Source of the DNA: Lentisphaeria bacterium
Lineage (GTDB): Bacteria > Verrucomicrobiota > Lentisphaeria > Victivallales > UBA1829
Assembly: GCA_019408975.1 (NCBI GenBank)
Contig: DXVA01000111.1
Coordinates: forward strand, 1 to 12,475
Length of the DNA stretch: 12,475 nucleotides
Direction: 5' to 3'
Shown here: positions 1 to 7,715 of the stretch, piece by piece
Layout: each line of letters opens with the position of its first letter
Numbering within the stretch: the first letter of the stretch is position 1
Made by a program: the position numbers and the translations under genes
The notes under the pieces: generated by a model
The model's database searches: none
What the model was told of the DNA's origin: nothing
The model's input: the letters and a program-made list of their open reading frames with translations, nothing else

Positions 1-2
1 AG

Positions 3-3000
3 TATATTCTGTTCCTGCTTGCCCTGCTTTTTTCAGGCGGGCTCTACGGAATTGCAACCGGGCCGCTGATCTTTTCCGACGATTTTGAAACTGTGGGTCT
101 CTTTGCCGAAAACTGGGATGCCTTCAAGGGGCTCAAACCTGAAAGCGGCTATGTGAAAATCAGCGGCAACGGGCATATCCAGCTCCGCAGGAAGATGACG
201 GACAAAGACTTTGCCGTGTCCGCCGATCTGACTCCGGGGAAAAATAACGGGGAATACGGTCATACCGGATTCGTCATCGACGGCATTCACTTCATGATTT
301 ATGCAAACGGCAAAGCGGGAACCGCCTACCGTCCGCCGACCTACAAGCGTTCGCTTGGCCATGCCGCCAACATCCCCGGTTATCATTTTGGCGACAGCTG
401 TAAAATGACTGTGATCCGCCAGCGGACCGGAGAATCGCGCAAATATGTCTTCATGATCAATGACAAGCCGTTGATCACCTTTCAGGACAGCAGCATGATA
501 CCGACGGACACGGTCAAAATTTATGCCTATCGCGCCAGTCTTGCGATTGACAATGTGACAGTCCATTCCGTTGCGAGAGGTTCGGACTCGCCGAATCTGG
601 TGATCAACAGTTCCTTTGAACATCTGATTGACAACATGCCTCCGTATGTCAATCTTGCGACGCAGCGCGGGCTGACATGGAAAGCGCCTTACAGCGAATA
701 CCTGAAAACTGCCGTGATTGACACGAAGGAGAAACATACCGGAAACAATTCGCTCCGCCTGACATGGAACGATTCCGTTCAGACTACAGGGTTTCTGATG
801 TGGAATGCCGGATGCTCTGTCGGAAAACCGGTGACAGGAAGTGTCTGGCTCAAGGCGGACCGTCCGGGCTTGAATGCGACCCTGAATTTCTGGGAGCTTC
901 ATCACAAGACTCACTCTCTGAAGATCAAGGTTGCGGATCGCTGGGAACGTTATGATTACACTCTGATGAAGCCGGAACGCAATATGGTACAGTTCGGAAT
1001 CTCGCTTAGCGAACCCGGTGTGATCTGGGCGGATGATGTTCAGGTGGAACTCGGAGAAAAAGCGACTCCTTACAAAACAAGCGCTCTTGATGAGGATAAG
1101 TTCAGCAGTGCGCCTGAAAAAACGGCGGAAATTATGCCTGATGTCAGGATCGCCTCTGCGGAAAAAGCTCCGGTGATTGACGGAGACCTTTCCGATTTTC
1201 CGAAGGCGTGCAGGGTGGATGCCTTTCTGCACAAAGGGAGCGAAGCACCGAAAAACGGCACCGTGGCATGGCTTGCATGCGACGAAAAGAATCTTTACGT
1301 GGCGTTCCGCTGTGTCGTTCCGGATGCCTCGAAGGTGGAGGCGAAAGAATTTCCGCGCGACATGGGCTCTGTCTATCAGCCGGAAAGCATCGAAATGTTC
1401 TTTGACCCCGCGTTCAGCCGGAAACAGTATTACCAGTTTGCGGTGAATGTCGCGAATTCCCAGGCTGACTGCGGCCCCGGACGCAATCCCGCATGGAACG
1501 GAGACTGGAAAAGCGCCGTAAAGATCAACCGTGCGGAAAACAGCATTGACTATGAGATTGCCATTCCGTTCAGTAATTTTGCGGATGCGGAACTGGCGGA
1601 TGTCTGGGGATTCAATCTCGGACGCAACTGCGGGGAGTCCCGTCAGCTCCTTTCCCTGCTTCGGACGCCGCAGCTGAACTACCATCTGGTTTCAATCTAC
1701 CCGAAACTGGTGTTCCCCGCAGGAGCATTGAATTCCGCGCGCATCGGTTTTGCGGCTCCCGTGTTATATAAAGGAGCGGACGGCAAGGCTGCATTTGAAG
1801 TCACGGTGCGGAACATGACCGGCAAAGCGATCAAAAACGGAACACTCCGGCTTCTGGATTCGAAGACAGGAAAAACATTGGGCACCGCATCTGTCAGTCT
1901 GCCCGTCGGCAATACCGCGGTAAAACTTGCATCCGGGCTTGCCGATTCCGCAAGGAATTGCGATGTTACGGCTGTGCTTTCCGGTGCGGGCAATACGATG
2001 CTTACCCGGAAAAATTTCATCCTGAGTGTGACCGGATCACTTAATTTATACAGTCGTTATAATTTTTACACAAAGGATGAAAAAGCGGAATTTCTCGGAA
2101 GCTGCACCCTGCCTTCCGGAAACTGGAAGGGCGTTGCTACTGTCGCCGGGAAAAAAATCGATTTCAAGGTGCTGCCCGATTTGAGGGTGCAGATTTCGTT
2201 GAAGGGTTTCACTCCGGGAAAATATCAGGTACATTTTGAGATTTCCGGGGAAGGCGGAGGGAGAGTATCTTCAGTTGCGGAGATGTCGGTCCTGTCGGAA
2301 CGGAAGGCTCCTTACTGCAGGATTGACAGAAAAAACCGCGCACTGGAAATCAATGGAAAGCCTGCCCTGACTGTAGCTCCATTCCTCGGAGTGGAACGGC
2401 GGTTCACGCCGGAGATGGCGCGGAATCTGGTCCGGACTTTTGCCGACGCGGGATTCAAATACCTGACCTGCGGCAGTCATGAGCCGGATAACGACGCAAC
2501 CCGCGCATTTATGAACGAAGCGGAAAAACGGGGAATCAAAGTCATCTACTGGAATTTCTATGCATGGCGCATGCGTGATCAATGGAAACCGGAGGAGTTC
2601 GCCGCAAAAATACGGCGATATCCGAATCTGATTGCCCTGCTGATCATTGACGAACCGGAGCTGTATGCGAAAAGCGGTGAAGTCAAATCCTTTATGGAGA
2701 GCTACCGGAAAGCGCTGCCGGAAATTCCGGTTTTCATGAACAACACGGTAATCGGCATTCCCGCACGTTTTGCCGATCTGACCACCGATATCATTATGAT
2801 TGACGACTATCTGACCAACAGTGAAACACGTACCGTCCGGGAGATGCTGAATGGTGCGGTCATGGTGGAACAAGCCGGACGTTCCGAGCGGAAACCGGCA
2901 TGGTTCTTTCCGTCCGGCGACAACCTGCACAACCATTACAGGGAGTGTTCCTACGATGAGCAACTTGCGCAATGTTACGGAATGCTGATCAAAGGATGTA

Positions 3001-3368
3001 CCGGGCTGGTCCATTTCTGCGGGCTTCCGAAGTGGCCGCGCAACTGGGAGGCGCTCCGGCAGGTGAATCAGGAGTTTCTTGAATTGCAGGATATTGTTTT
3101 TTCGGATGATAAGTGTTCCGATGCCGTTCCGTCCGAGAAAACACTGGCGGTAATGACCCGCAAACATGGAAGCAGTGTTTATGTGGTTGCACTCAACCCG
3201 GAAAAGAATCCTGTCCATACGGCTGTCCGCCTGCCGGCGGAATTCAGATATGCTGACAGAGCGGAGGTTCGTTTCGAGGGACGCTCCGTTCCTGTAAAAG
3301 ACGGCGTGATACAGGATGCGTTCCGGGCTCTGGAGCGTCATGTCTATGTGATTGAAACCGGAAAGTAG
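3..3368 (+). CDS. Secreted multidomain carbohydrate-active protein, 5' end outside the window
   Basis: The reading frame is open from the first bases and encodes 1121 visible residues. Residues 1-20 (YILFLLALLFSGGLYG...) read as the hydrophobic core and end of a signal peptide, so the true start lies upstream and the GTG at 93 is internal. Apparent domains, numbered from base 3: a LamG/DUF1080-like beta sandwich (about 22-190, opening FSDDFE); a CBM4/9-type jelly roll (about 198-355, NSSFE near its start and WADDVQVE near its end); a CBM9-like domain (about 380-580, IDGDLSDF and ESIEMFFD); a beta-rich linker (580-770); a TIM-barrel glycosidase-like domain (770-1036); and a short C-terminal beta domain. 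The motif IIDEPE (D883, E884, E886) sits at the end of a predicted strand, as catalytic acids do in clan GH-A; this role is inferred. Substrate and GH family are not identifiable. It is the first visible gene of the operon. Exported location and carbohydrate binding are well supported; catalysis is less certain. Confidence 0.85.
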   Translation, partial: YILFLLALLFSGGLYGIATGPLIFSDDFETVGLFAENWDAFKGLKPESGYVKISGNGHIQLRRKMTDKDFAVSADLTPGKNNGEYGHTGFVIDGIHFMIYANGKAGTAYRPPTYKRSLGHAANIPGYHFGDSCKMTVIRQRTGESRKYVFMINDKPLITFQDSSMIPTDTVKIYAYRASLAIDNVTVHSVARGSDSPNLVINSSFEHLIDNMPPYVNLATQRGLTWKAPYSEYLKTAVIDTKEKHTGNNSLRLTWNDSVQTTGFLMWNAGCSVGKPVTGSVWLKADRPGLNATLNFWELHHKTHSLKIKVADRWERYDYTLMKPERNMVQFGISLSEPGVIWADDVQVELGEKATPYKTSALDEDKFSSAPEKTAEIMPDVRIASAEKAPVIDGDLSDFPKACRVDAFLHKGSEAPKNGTVAWLACDEKNLYVAFRCVVPDASKVEAKEFPRDMGSVYQPESIEMFFDPAFSRKQYYQFAVNVANSQADCGPGRNPAWNGDWKSAVKINRAENSIDYEIAIPFSNFADAELADVWGFNLGRNCGESRQLLSLLRTPQLNYHLVSIYPKLVFPAGALNSARIGFAAPVLYKGADGKAAFEVTVRNMTGKAIKNGTLRLLDSKTGKTLGTASVSLPVGNTAVKLASGLADSARNCDVTAVLSGAGNTMLTRKNFILSVTGSLNLYSRYNFYTKDEKAEFLGSCTLPSGNWKGVATVAGKKIDFKVLPDLRVQISLKGFTPGKYQVHFEISGEGGGRVSSVAEMSVLSERKAPYCRIDRKNRALEINGKPALTVAPFLGVERRFTPEMARNLVRTFADAGFKYLTCGSHEPDNDATRAFMNEAEKRGIKVIYWNFYAWRMRDQWKPEEFAAKIRRYPNLIALLIIDEPELYAKSGEVKSFMESYRKALPEIPVFMNNTVIGIPARFADLTTDIIMIDDYLTNSETRTVREMLNGAVMVEQAGRSERKPAWFFPSGDNLHNHYRECSYDEQLAQCYGMLIKGCTGLVHFCGLPKWPRNWEALRQVNQEFLELQDIVFSDDKCSDAVPSEKTLAVMTRKHGSSVYVVALNPEKNPVHTAVRLPAEFRYADRAEVRFEGRSVPVKDGVIQDAFRALERHVYVIETGK

Positions 3369-3390
3369 AAAATCTTATGCCGGTGCAGAC

Positions 3391-3431
3391 ATTCAGTGTA
3401 TTGCAGCTTGCAGGAGTGCATTACACTGGGT
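3391..3431 (+). repeat. Imperfect inverted repeat (hairpin) between genes 1 and 2
   Basis: Two 15-nt arms (3391-3405 and 3417-3431) flank an 11-nt loop. As RNA, 14 of 15 positions can pair, counting two G-U pairs, with a single T/T mismatch at 3401/3421. The core arm is GTGTATTGCA. No T-run follows, so it is not a classical terminator. It could be an mRNA-processing or stability stem between the two cistrons, or a palindromic operator for a local promoter. It lies about 34 nt upstream of the esterase start. Confidence 0.6.
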
Positions 3432-3447
3432 GTTCCGTAACGGCAGC

Positions 3448-3454
3448 AGAAGGA
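3448..3454 (+). promoter_or_regulatory. Ribosome binding site deciding the esterase start
   Basis: AGAAGGA lies 10 nt before ATG 3465 but only 1 nt before the in-frame TTG at 3456. This favours ATG 3465 as the start. The same AGAAGGA motif recurs 9 nt before ATG 5433. Confidence 0.6.
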
Positions 3455-3464
3455 ATTGGCTGTA

Positions 3465-4712
3465 ATGTTCTATAAAGATTGTTTGGTTTATTTACTGCTT
3501 GCAGTTTTTTTGAGCCCTCTCCGGGCTCCAGCTGTCGAAATCAGGGGATGTATCGACCGGAGTTCCGGCCTATACAGTTGCGGTGAAACTGCCACATTCC
3601 GTTTTCATGTTTTCGATGACTTCAAAAAGCCGTTAACGGAAGGACAGATTACTTTGGAGCTCTCGAATGACGGCGGAAAATTATTTCTGGCAAAGACATT
3701 CGATCTTGCGAAAGAGCCGGAACCGGAACTTTCCGGAACCATGGTTTCGCCCGGATTTCTGCGTTGCCGGGCATCGCTTAAAAAAGATGGACGGACAATC
3801 TGGAAATCGGAAGCCGCCGGTTATGAAGTCGAAAAGATTACTCCCGGTGCGGAACCGCCGGAAGATTTTAAAAGTTTCTGGAATCACGCTGTCAGGCGGG
3901 CGGAAAAGACGCCTCTGGACCCGGAAATAAAAGAAATGTACCATTTGTCCACAGCGAAATATACTTGTTATAAAGTGAGTTTCGCTAACTTTGATGAACG
4001 GGTTTACGGATTCCTGACAATGCCCAGGGGGGCAGGTCCGTTTCCGGCATTGATCAGTGTTCCGGGGGCCGGGAGAGGGTTTGGAGTTCCGCGTTACAGC
4101 CGATACGCCGAACAGGGAGTTGCTGTGCTGGAGATGAATGTTCTTCCTTTTGATCCGAGTCCGGATGTCAAAGAACTTGAAAGGCAATATCAGAAGTCCT
4201 ATTATGGTTACTTCCTTAAAAATACTGATCATCGGGAGAAATATTTTTATTATAAAGCAATTCTGGGAATCAACCGTTCTGTAAACTGGCTTGCCGGCCG
4301 GACAGACATCGCGGTCGGGCGTATTGGTTATTTCGGTCAGAGTCAGGGTGGAGCTTTCGGCTTTTTTCTTGGTGGTTTGAATCCGCATATTAACGCTGTG
4401 CTGGTTTGTGTTCCTGCTATGTGTGACTTCTTTGCAAAAAATAAAGATCGTCAGCCGGGATGGCCGCAGCTTTCGTCCTTGCAGACCGCTCCATATTATG
4501 ACTGTGTCAACTTTGCGCGTTATATCAGATGCCCGTTTACGATGTATGTCGGATTTGGAGATATTTCTTGTACTCCAAGTTCAAACTATGCCGCCTATAA
4601 TGCAGTGCCATCAGAGAAAAAGGTGATTAATAAAATCGGCATGGGGCACACGATTCCTCCAGATTATTATAGAGAACTTGAGCAGATGATAAAGTATTTG
4701 AAAAGCAAATAA
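3465..4712 (+). CDS. Secreted acetylxylan esterase / cephalosporin-C deacetylase-like (CE7) hydrolase
   Basis: A 415-residue alpha/beta-hydrolase predicted to remove acetyl groups from sugar chains outside the cytoplasm. Residues 1-24 form a signal peptide (YLLLAVFLSPLRAPA). Residues about 25-125 are an N-terminal beta domain not found in minimal CE7 enzymes, and the hydrolase fold follows. The nucleophile elbow is GQSQGG with S293; D366 (GFGDIS) and H395 (GMGHT) complete a plausible triad. The order and D-to-H spacing (29) agree with CE7 enzymes, as far as I recall the family. The GRG at about residues 201-204 replaces the usual RGQ oxyanion motif, so the fit is not perfect. ATG 3465 is chosen over TTG 3456 because of the Shine-Dalgarno spacing. 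It follows gene 1 after 96 nt and precedes the HAD gene by 25 nt. By eye it is more A+T-rich than its neighbours. The exact ester substrate is unknown. Confidence 0.82.
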   Translation: MFYKDCLVYLLLAVFLSPLRAPAVEIRGCIDRSSGLYSCGETATFRFHVFDDFKKPLTEGQITLELSNDGGKLFLAKTFDLAKEPEPELSGTMVSPGFLRCRASLKKDGRTIWKSEAAGYEVEKITPGAEPPEDFKSFWNHAVRRAEKTPLDPEIKEMYHLSTAKYTCYKVSFANFDERVYGFLTMPRGAGPFPALISVPGAGRGFGVPRYSRYAEQGVAVLEMNVLPFDPSPDVKELERQYQKSYYGYFLKNTDHREKYFYYKAILGINRSVNWLAGRTDIAVGRIGYFGQSQGGAFGFFLGGLNPHINAVLVCVPAMCDFFAKNKDRQPGWPQLSSLQTAPYYDCVNFARYIRCPFTMYVGFGDISCTPSSNYAAYNAVPSEKKVINKIGMGHTIPPDYYRELEQMIKYLKSK

Positions 4713-4737
4713 ACAGCAATAGGATATTCTACAAACC

Positions 4738-5427
4738 ATGAACTTGAGAGAACAGCATTTTCTGATTGACATTGACAATACGGTCACGCGGTACAGGCGG
4801 GTGGCTTTCATAGACGGGGAGATACTCTTCGGAAACTGTTTCCTGCCGGTGATCCGCGATCTGATGATTCGCCGTGGATGGGAACGGGAAGCCGCGGAAA
4901 AAGCCTTGTTCGAGAGTGTGAACAATGTCCTGCGGTGGGATTACAGCGAGCTGTTGAGGCGTTTCTCGATTCCGTGGGAGGAGGCTTCCGGGCTGATGAT
5001 GCTCCGTCATGAGGAAATGCTGGATGTCTATCAGGATGCCGTCGAGCTGATCCGCAGGCTGAAAGCTGCCGGCGCACATCTCTGCATCGTCAGCAACAAC
5101 CCATACTGGGGTTGCCGCTGGAAACTGTTGCGGGCTGGTCTGGAGCCGGTTTGGTTCGAGCATATTTTCAGTACGGATCATACCGGAGGATGCAAATCGC
5201 TGACATACGTCTGGGATTTTGTGATTCCGCGTATCGGCGCGCCGCCGGAACGGATCAGTACGGTCGGAGACGATCCGAAGGAGGATGGTGTTCTGCCGTT
5301 GTCTGCGGGCGCCAGCAGGGCATTCATCCTGCGGCGGGAGAAAGCTGAGATGTCTTTTTCCGATTCACGCATGATTCCGGTGGAGAATGCGCTTGAGATT
5401 CTGGATTTTTTCAAAAAGAAGGAATGA
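4738..5427 (+). CDS. HAD-superfamily hydrolase, phosphatase-like, cytoplasmic
   Basis: A 229-residue protein with all four haloacid-dehalogenase motifs: motif I DIDNTVT (nucleophile D11, acid/base D13), motif II VSNN (S119), motif III K153, and motif IV GDDPKED (D178 and D183, Mg2+ ligands). About 100 residues of mostly helical sequence between motifs I and II fit a C1 cap, the arrangement of phosphoglycolate- and sugar-phosphate phosphatases. No signal peptide is present. It probably removes phosphate from a small metabolite, perhaps a sugar phosphate made downstream of the neighbouring glycosidases; that link is inferred from position only. The start ATG has only a weak AGGA 13 nt upstream (4721-4724), so it may depend on translational coupling to the esterase gene 25 nt before it. 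The stop is 5 nt before the preferred start of the next gene. Confidence 0.85.
   Translation: MNLREQHFLIDIDNTVTRYRRVAFIDGEILFGNCFLPVIRDLMIRRGWEREAAEKALFESVNNVLRWDYSELLRRFSIPWEEASGLMMLRHEEMLDVYQDAVELIRRLKAAGAHLCIVSNNPYWGCRWKLLRAGLEPVWFEHIFSTDHTGGCKSLTYVWDFVIPRIGAPPERISTVGDDPKEDGVLPLSAGASRAFILRREKAEMSFSDSRMIPVENALEILDFFKKKE
5417..5423 (+). promoter_or_regulatory. Ribosome binding site deciding the glycosidase-like start
   Basis: AGAAGGA lies 9 nt before ATG 5433 and directly abuts ATG 5424, which overlaps the HAD stop codon. Spacing favours 5433. It lies inside the last codons of the HAD gene, so the two genes are likely translationally coupled. Confidence 0.5.
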
Positions 5428-5432
5428 AACAG

Positions 5433-7277
5433 ATGGAAAAAGAATATCGGACGGTCCGTGTCGGCGGAATGAGCGAGTCCTCCTACGGCATTGCAACACC
5501 GGAATGTTTCAAACGGGAGAAACTCGGCAGTTACACGGTCTTGTTCGTGGGACCGTGGACGCCGGATAAGTTGCGGGAGGTCGGGGAGTTCTGCCGGAGA
5601 GAGAAGATGCGTTTCGTCATGGATGAGATGGTGAACCGCCTGACCGGAGAATTCACGCCGTCCTATCTGCCTCTCAGGCGTGAGGTTCTTGAGGTTCTTG
5701 AAGAATACAGTGATGTCGTGGACGGTTCTCTGCTGATGTGCGAATACGGCGGATTGATGTTTTACTGGCCTCACAGCACGGTTGCGGGAAGCAGGACGCT
5801 TCCGCCGCCTGCCTCCGATTTTGAAGAGGCTGCGCGCAATACGGAGCGGCAGATGAAAGAAGCGCTTGCATATGCACATGCCAACGGGATGAAACCGCCG
5901 TTCGTCTGTATTGAGGCATGCGGCGTCGCCGCCTCGTTTCTCTATCGTGCGGGAATCGACCGTGTCGATCTGGAAGTGATCTACACATCCGAACTGGAGC
6001 GCGGGTATTCCGCCGTCAAAGGTGCTTCGCTGGCGTTCGGGAAGAAGTTTTTCGGTGTAGACATGGCGATGGTCTGGTATGGAGGGAACCAGCATGATGA
6101 ATTGTGGGCGAAACGCTGGCGCACCTCGCTGTTTCATGCGTTTCTGCGCGGCGCCGACCCGGTTTATGCCGAACACGGCGTCATGGATTATAAGGCGCTC
6201 GGCAAGGATTACGGAACGGAGCATCCGCAGGTGAAGCGTTTCCGTTCCATTCTTGCGGAGGTCGCGGATTACGCGGAAAAACATCCGCGTCCGTCGGGAT
6301 TTCCGAAAGCTGTGATCGGAGTGGTGCACGGACGTTACGACGGTTTTACCGGCGCAGGGCAGACACATCTCTGGGGACAGCGGCAGAATGAGACGTTCCG
6401 TCTTGGCGTTCCCGACCGGTCCTGGAATCTTTTCGAGCGTCTTTACCGCCGCCGCGCATGGGAAAACCGGGAGCGTTACGGAGATGCGGATTTCTCCGGC
6501 AATCCGCCGCTCGGACAGGCGGATATCATACCCTATGACGCCCCGGATGAGATTTTTTCCCGTTATCAGGTGCTTTTCTTCCTCGGGCGCAACTGCATGA
6601 ACGGGGAGCTTTACAGGAAACTGATCCGTTTTGTGAAAAACGGCGGACAGCTTCTCATGACGGCGGCGCATCTGAACACATCTCTTCTGCCGCAGGGGGA
6701 ATATGAACCTTATCTCAACGGCGATTGGAGCGAGCTGTTCGGCGTCAGAATCAGGAGCCGGGAAGATACACGCCTGCCTTATGGAATCAAGTTCAAAGCG
6801 GAACCTCCGTGCGGATGGCGGTTCCCGCTGTGGTCGCCGAACTGTGACCCGAAATATTCCGACGGCGGCTTCCTGACCGCCGATCTGGAATGCGACGGCG
6901 CGGAAACGCTTGCCGTTGCCTCGGAGCGCTTCGCGGACAGCGCCTGGAACGATTCCATGCAGGGCGTGATCTACAGCCGGAAGCTTGGGCAGGGATGTGC
7001 GATCCTCGTCAATTCTCTGGAATATCCGGGAGCCGACGGACTGAAAGAACTGTACGGTTTTCTGATGGATTCCTGCTGCGAAGCCAACCAGCAGTATCCG
7101 AAGGTGGAGTGTTCCGACCGGGTCCGTTTTGCCGTATATGAATCCGCGCCGGGTTCCATTCTTTACCTCCTGAATACGGAGGAGAATCTTGCGCAGGAAG
7201 TCGTCGTGCATTATTCCGCAACCTGCCGGAACTCTCTGCGGCTTCTGCCTGGGGAAATCAGGGAAATAACCGTCTGA
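5433..7277 (+). CDS. Cytoplasmic glycosidase-like protein with GATase-like middle domain
   Basis: A 614-residue protein with no signal peptide. Residues about 20-310 look like a TIM barrel: alternating strands and helices, with acidic residues at strand ends such as E161 (CIEACG) and E247 (YAEHG) that could be catalytic. Residues about 375-500 resemble the beta-galactosidase trimerisation / class-I GATase-like fold (strand FFLGRNC near 382, then a glycine-containing NGGQLL turn). The C-terminal 100 residues are beta-rich. This order of barrel, GATase-like and beta domain is typical of GH42-type enzymes, but I do not recognise the specific family, and the assignment of catalytic residues is inference. 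It closes the operon and would act on imported oligosaccharides. An ATG at 5424 in the same frame adds three residues and overlaps the HAD stop; 5433 is preferred for ribosome-site spacing. Confidence 0.72.
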   Translation: MEKEYRTVRVGGMSESSYGIATPECFKREKLGSYTVLFVGPWTPDKLREVGEFCRREKMRFVMDEMVNRLTGEFTPSYLPLRREVLEVLEEYSDVVDGSLLMCEYGGLMFYWPHSTVAGSRTLPPPASDFEEAARNTERQMKEALAYAHANGMKPPFVCIEACGVAASFLYRAGIDRVDLEVIYTSELERGYSAVKGASLAFGKKFFGVDMAMVWYGGNQHDELWAKRWRTSLFHAFLRGADPVYAEHGVMDYKALGKDYGTEHPQVKRFRSILAEVADYAEKHPRPSGFPKAVIGVVHGRYDGFTGAGQTHLWGQRQNETFRLGVPDRSWNLFERLYRRRAWENRERYGDADFSGNPPLGQADIIPYDAPDEIFSRYQVLFFLGRNCMNGELYRKLIRFVKNGGQLLMTAAHLNTSLLPQGEYEPYLNGDWSELFGVRIRSREDTRLPYGIKFKAEPPCGWRFPLWSPNCDPKYSDGGFLTADLECDGAETLAVASERFADSAWNDSMQGVIYSRKLGQGCAILVNSLEYPGADGLKELYGFLMDSCCEANQQYPKVECSDRVRFAVYESAPGSILYLLNTEENLAQEVVVHYSATCRNSLRLLPGEIREITV

Positions 7278-7285
7278 TAAAATGG

Positions 7286-7298
7286 TCCGCTCCGGCAT
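7286..7298 (+). repeat. 13-bp direct repeat, copy 1 (left of the IS pair)
   Basis: TCCGCTCCGGCAT lies 8 nt after the stop of the glycosidase-like gene. An identical copy occurs at 9852-9864 on the far side of both insertion sequences. It could mark an integration junction. A 13-mer match somewhere in 12 kb is also close to chance expectation. Confidence 0.4.
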
Positions 7299-7303
7299 GA
7301 GAT

Positions 7304-7347
7304 AAACCGTTCCGTGTTCAGAAAATAACGTTTTTCCTTTTTTGCCT
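7304..7347 (+). terminator. Weak candidate terminator of the sugar operon
   Basis: AAACCGTT (7304-7311) can pair with AACGTTTT (7327-7334), with 7 of 8 positions matching across a 15-nt loop. A pyrimidine tract rich in T (7331-7343) follows. The stem is A+T-rich and the loop long, so rho-independent activity is doubtful. It is the only termination-like structure between the operon and the IS3 element. Confidence 0.25.
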
Positions 7348-7369
7348 TTTACTTCCGGTATGATATATT
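7342..7369 (+). promoter_or_regulatory. Candidate sigma-70-type promoter before the IS3 element
   Basis: A -35-like TTGCCT (7342-7347), a 16-nt spacer and TATATT (7364-7369) preceded by an extended TG give a reasonable vegetative promoter. A transcript from here would enter orfA at 7449. It may instead have belonged to whatever gene lay here before the IS3 insertion. Confidence 0.35.
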
Positions 7370-7448
7370 ACGGGAAACAAAAGGGAGGATTTATCTGCAT
7401 TTTGGATCCGAGTAATAAAACGACGAATTTCATTGAATGAGGTCACCA

Positions 7449-7715
7449 ATGGGTGCAAAGAAACAATGGACGGACAAAGAAAAACTTGCTATCGTGCGAC
7501 AAGGGCTAAAAGGCGACTGCAACGTCAGCACGTTGTGCAATGAACACGGCATTACGCAAGGGATGTACTACAAATGGCGCGATCAGCTACTGAGCGATGG
7601 AGCGAAGCTGTTTGAGCGCGGTGGCGTGGATCATGCACGCGAGCGCTTGGAACAGGAAAACCGCAAGCTCAAGGAAACCATCGGTGAACTGACCATTGAG
7701 CTAAAAAGTTGCTGA
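7449..7715 (+). CDS. IS3-family transposase OrfA (DNA-binding subunit)
   Basis: An 88-residue protein with the IS3 OrfA layout: an N-terminal helix-turn-helix of the HTH_Tnp_1 type (about residues 8-50, including CNEHGITQGMYYKWR), then a leucine/glutamate-rich helix (about 65-86) like the family's dimerising leucine zipper. It recognises the element's ends and provides the N-terminus of the OrfAB transposase after frameshifting. The start is placed at ATG 7449, because GAGG (7439-7442) sits 6 nt before it. An in-frame ATG at 7437 would add four residues but overlaps that ribosome site. It ends just past the slippery site. Confidence 0.88.
   Translation: MGAKKQWTDKEKLAIVRQGLKGDCNVSTLCNEHGITQGMYYKWRDQLLSDGAKLFERGGVDHARERLEQENRKLKETIGELTIELKSC
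7703..7708 (+). promoter_or_regulatory. Programmed -1 frameshift site between orfA and orfB
   Basis: AAAAAG lies in the only 16 nt (7700-7715) where both frames are open: the orfB frame has a TGA at 7697-7699 and orfA stops at 7713-7715. A lysyl-tRNA on AAA 7704-7706 can slip back one base onto AAA 7703-7705 with perfect pairing, then read AAG. The predicted fusion is about 353 residues. The site is one A shorter than the A6G motif common in IS3 elements. Confidence 0.7.

Noticed and set aside
33..1685. A 550-codon open frame on the - strand opposite gene 1
   Set aside because: The + strand frame encodes clear carbohydrate-binding domains; the antisense product is arginine-, histidine- and phenylalanine-rich with no family features.
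2271..3341. A 356-codon - strand frame opposite the TIM-barrel domain
   Set aside because: Shadow of the glycosidase-like domain; no start signal and no protein-like motif.
5178..7298. A 706-codon open frame on the - strand across the HAD and glycosidase-like genes
   Set aside because: It mirrors the + strand genes almost end to end, has no ribosome site or recognisable domain, and its arginine/histidine-rich product is typical of antisense shadows of G+C-rich codons.
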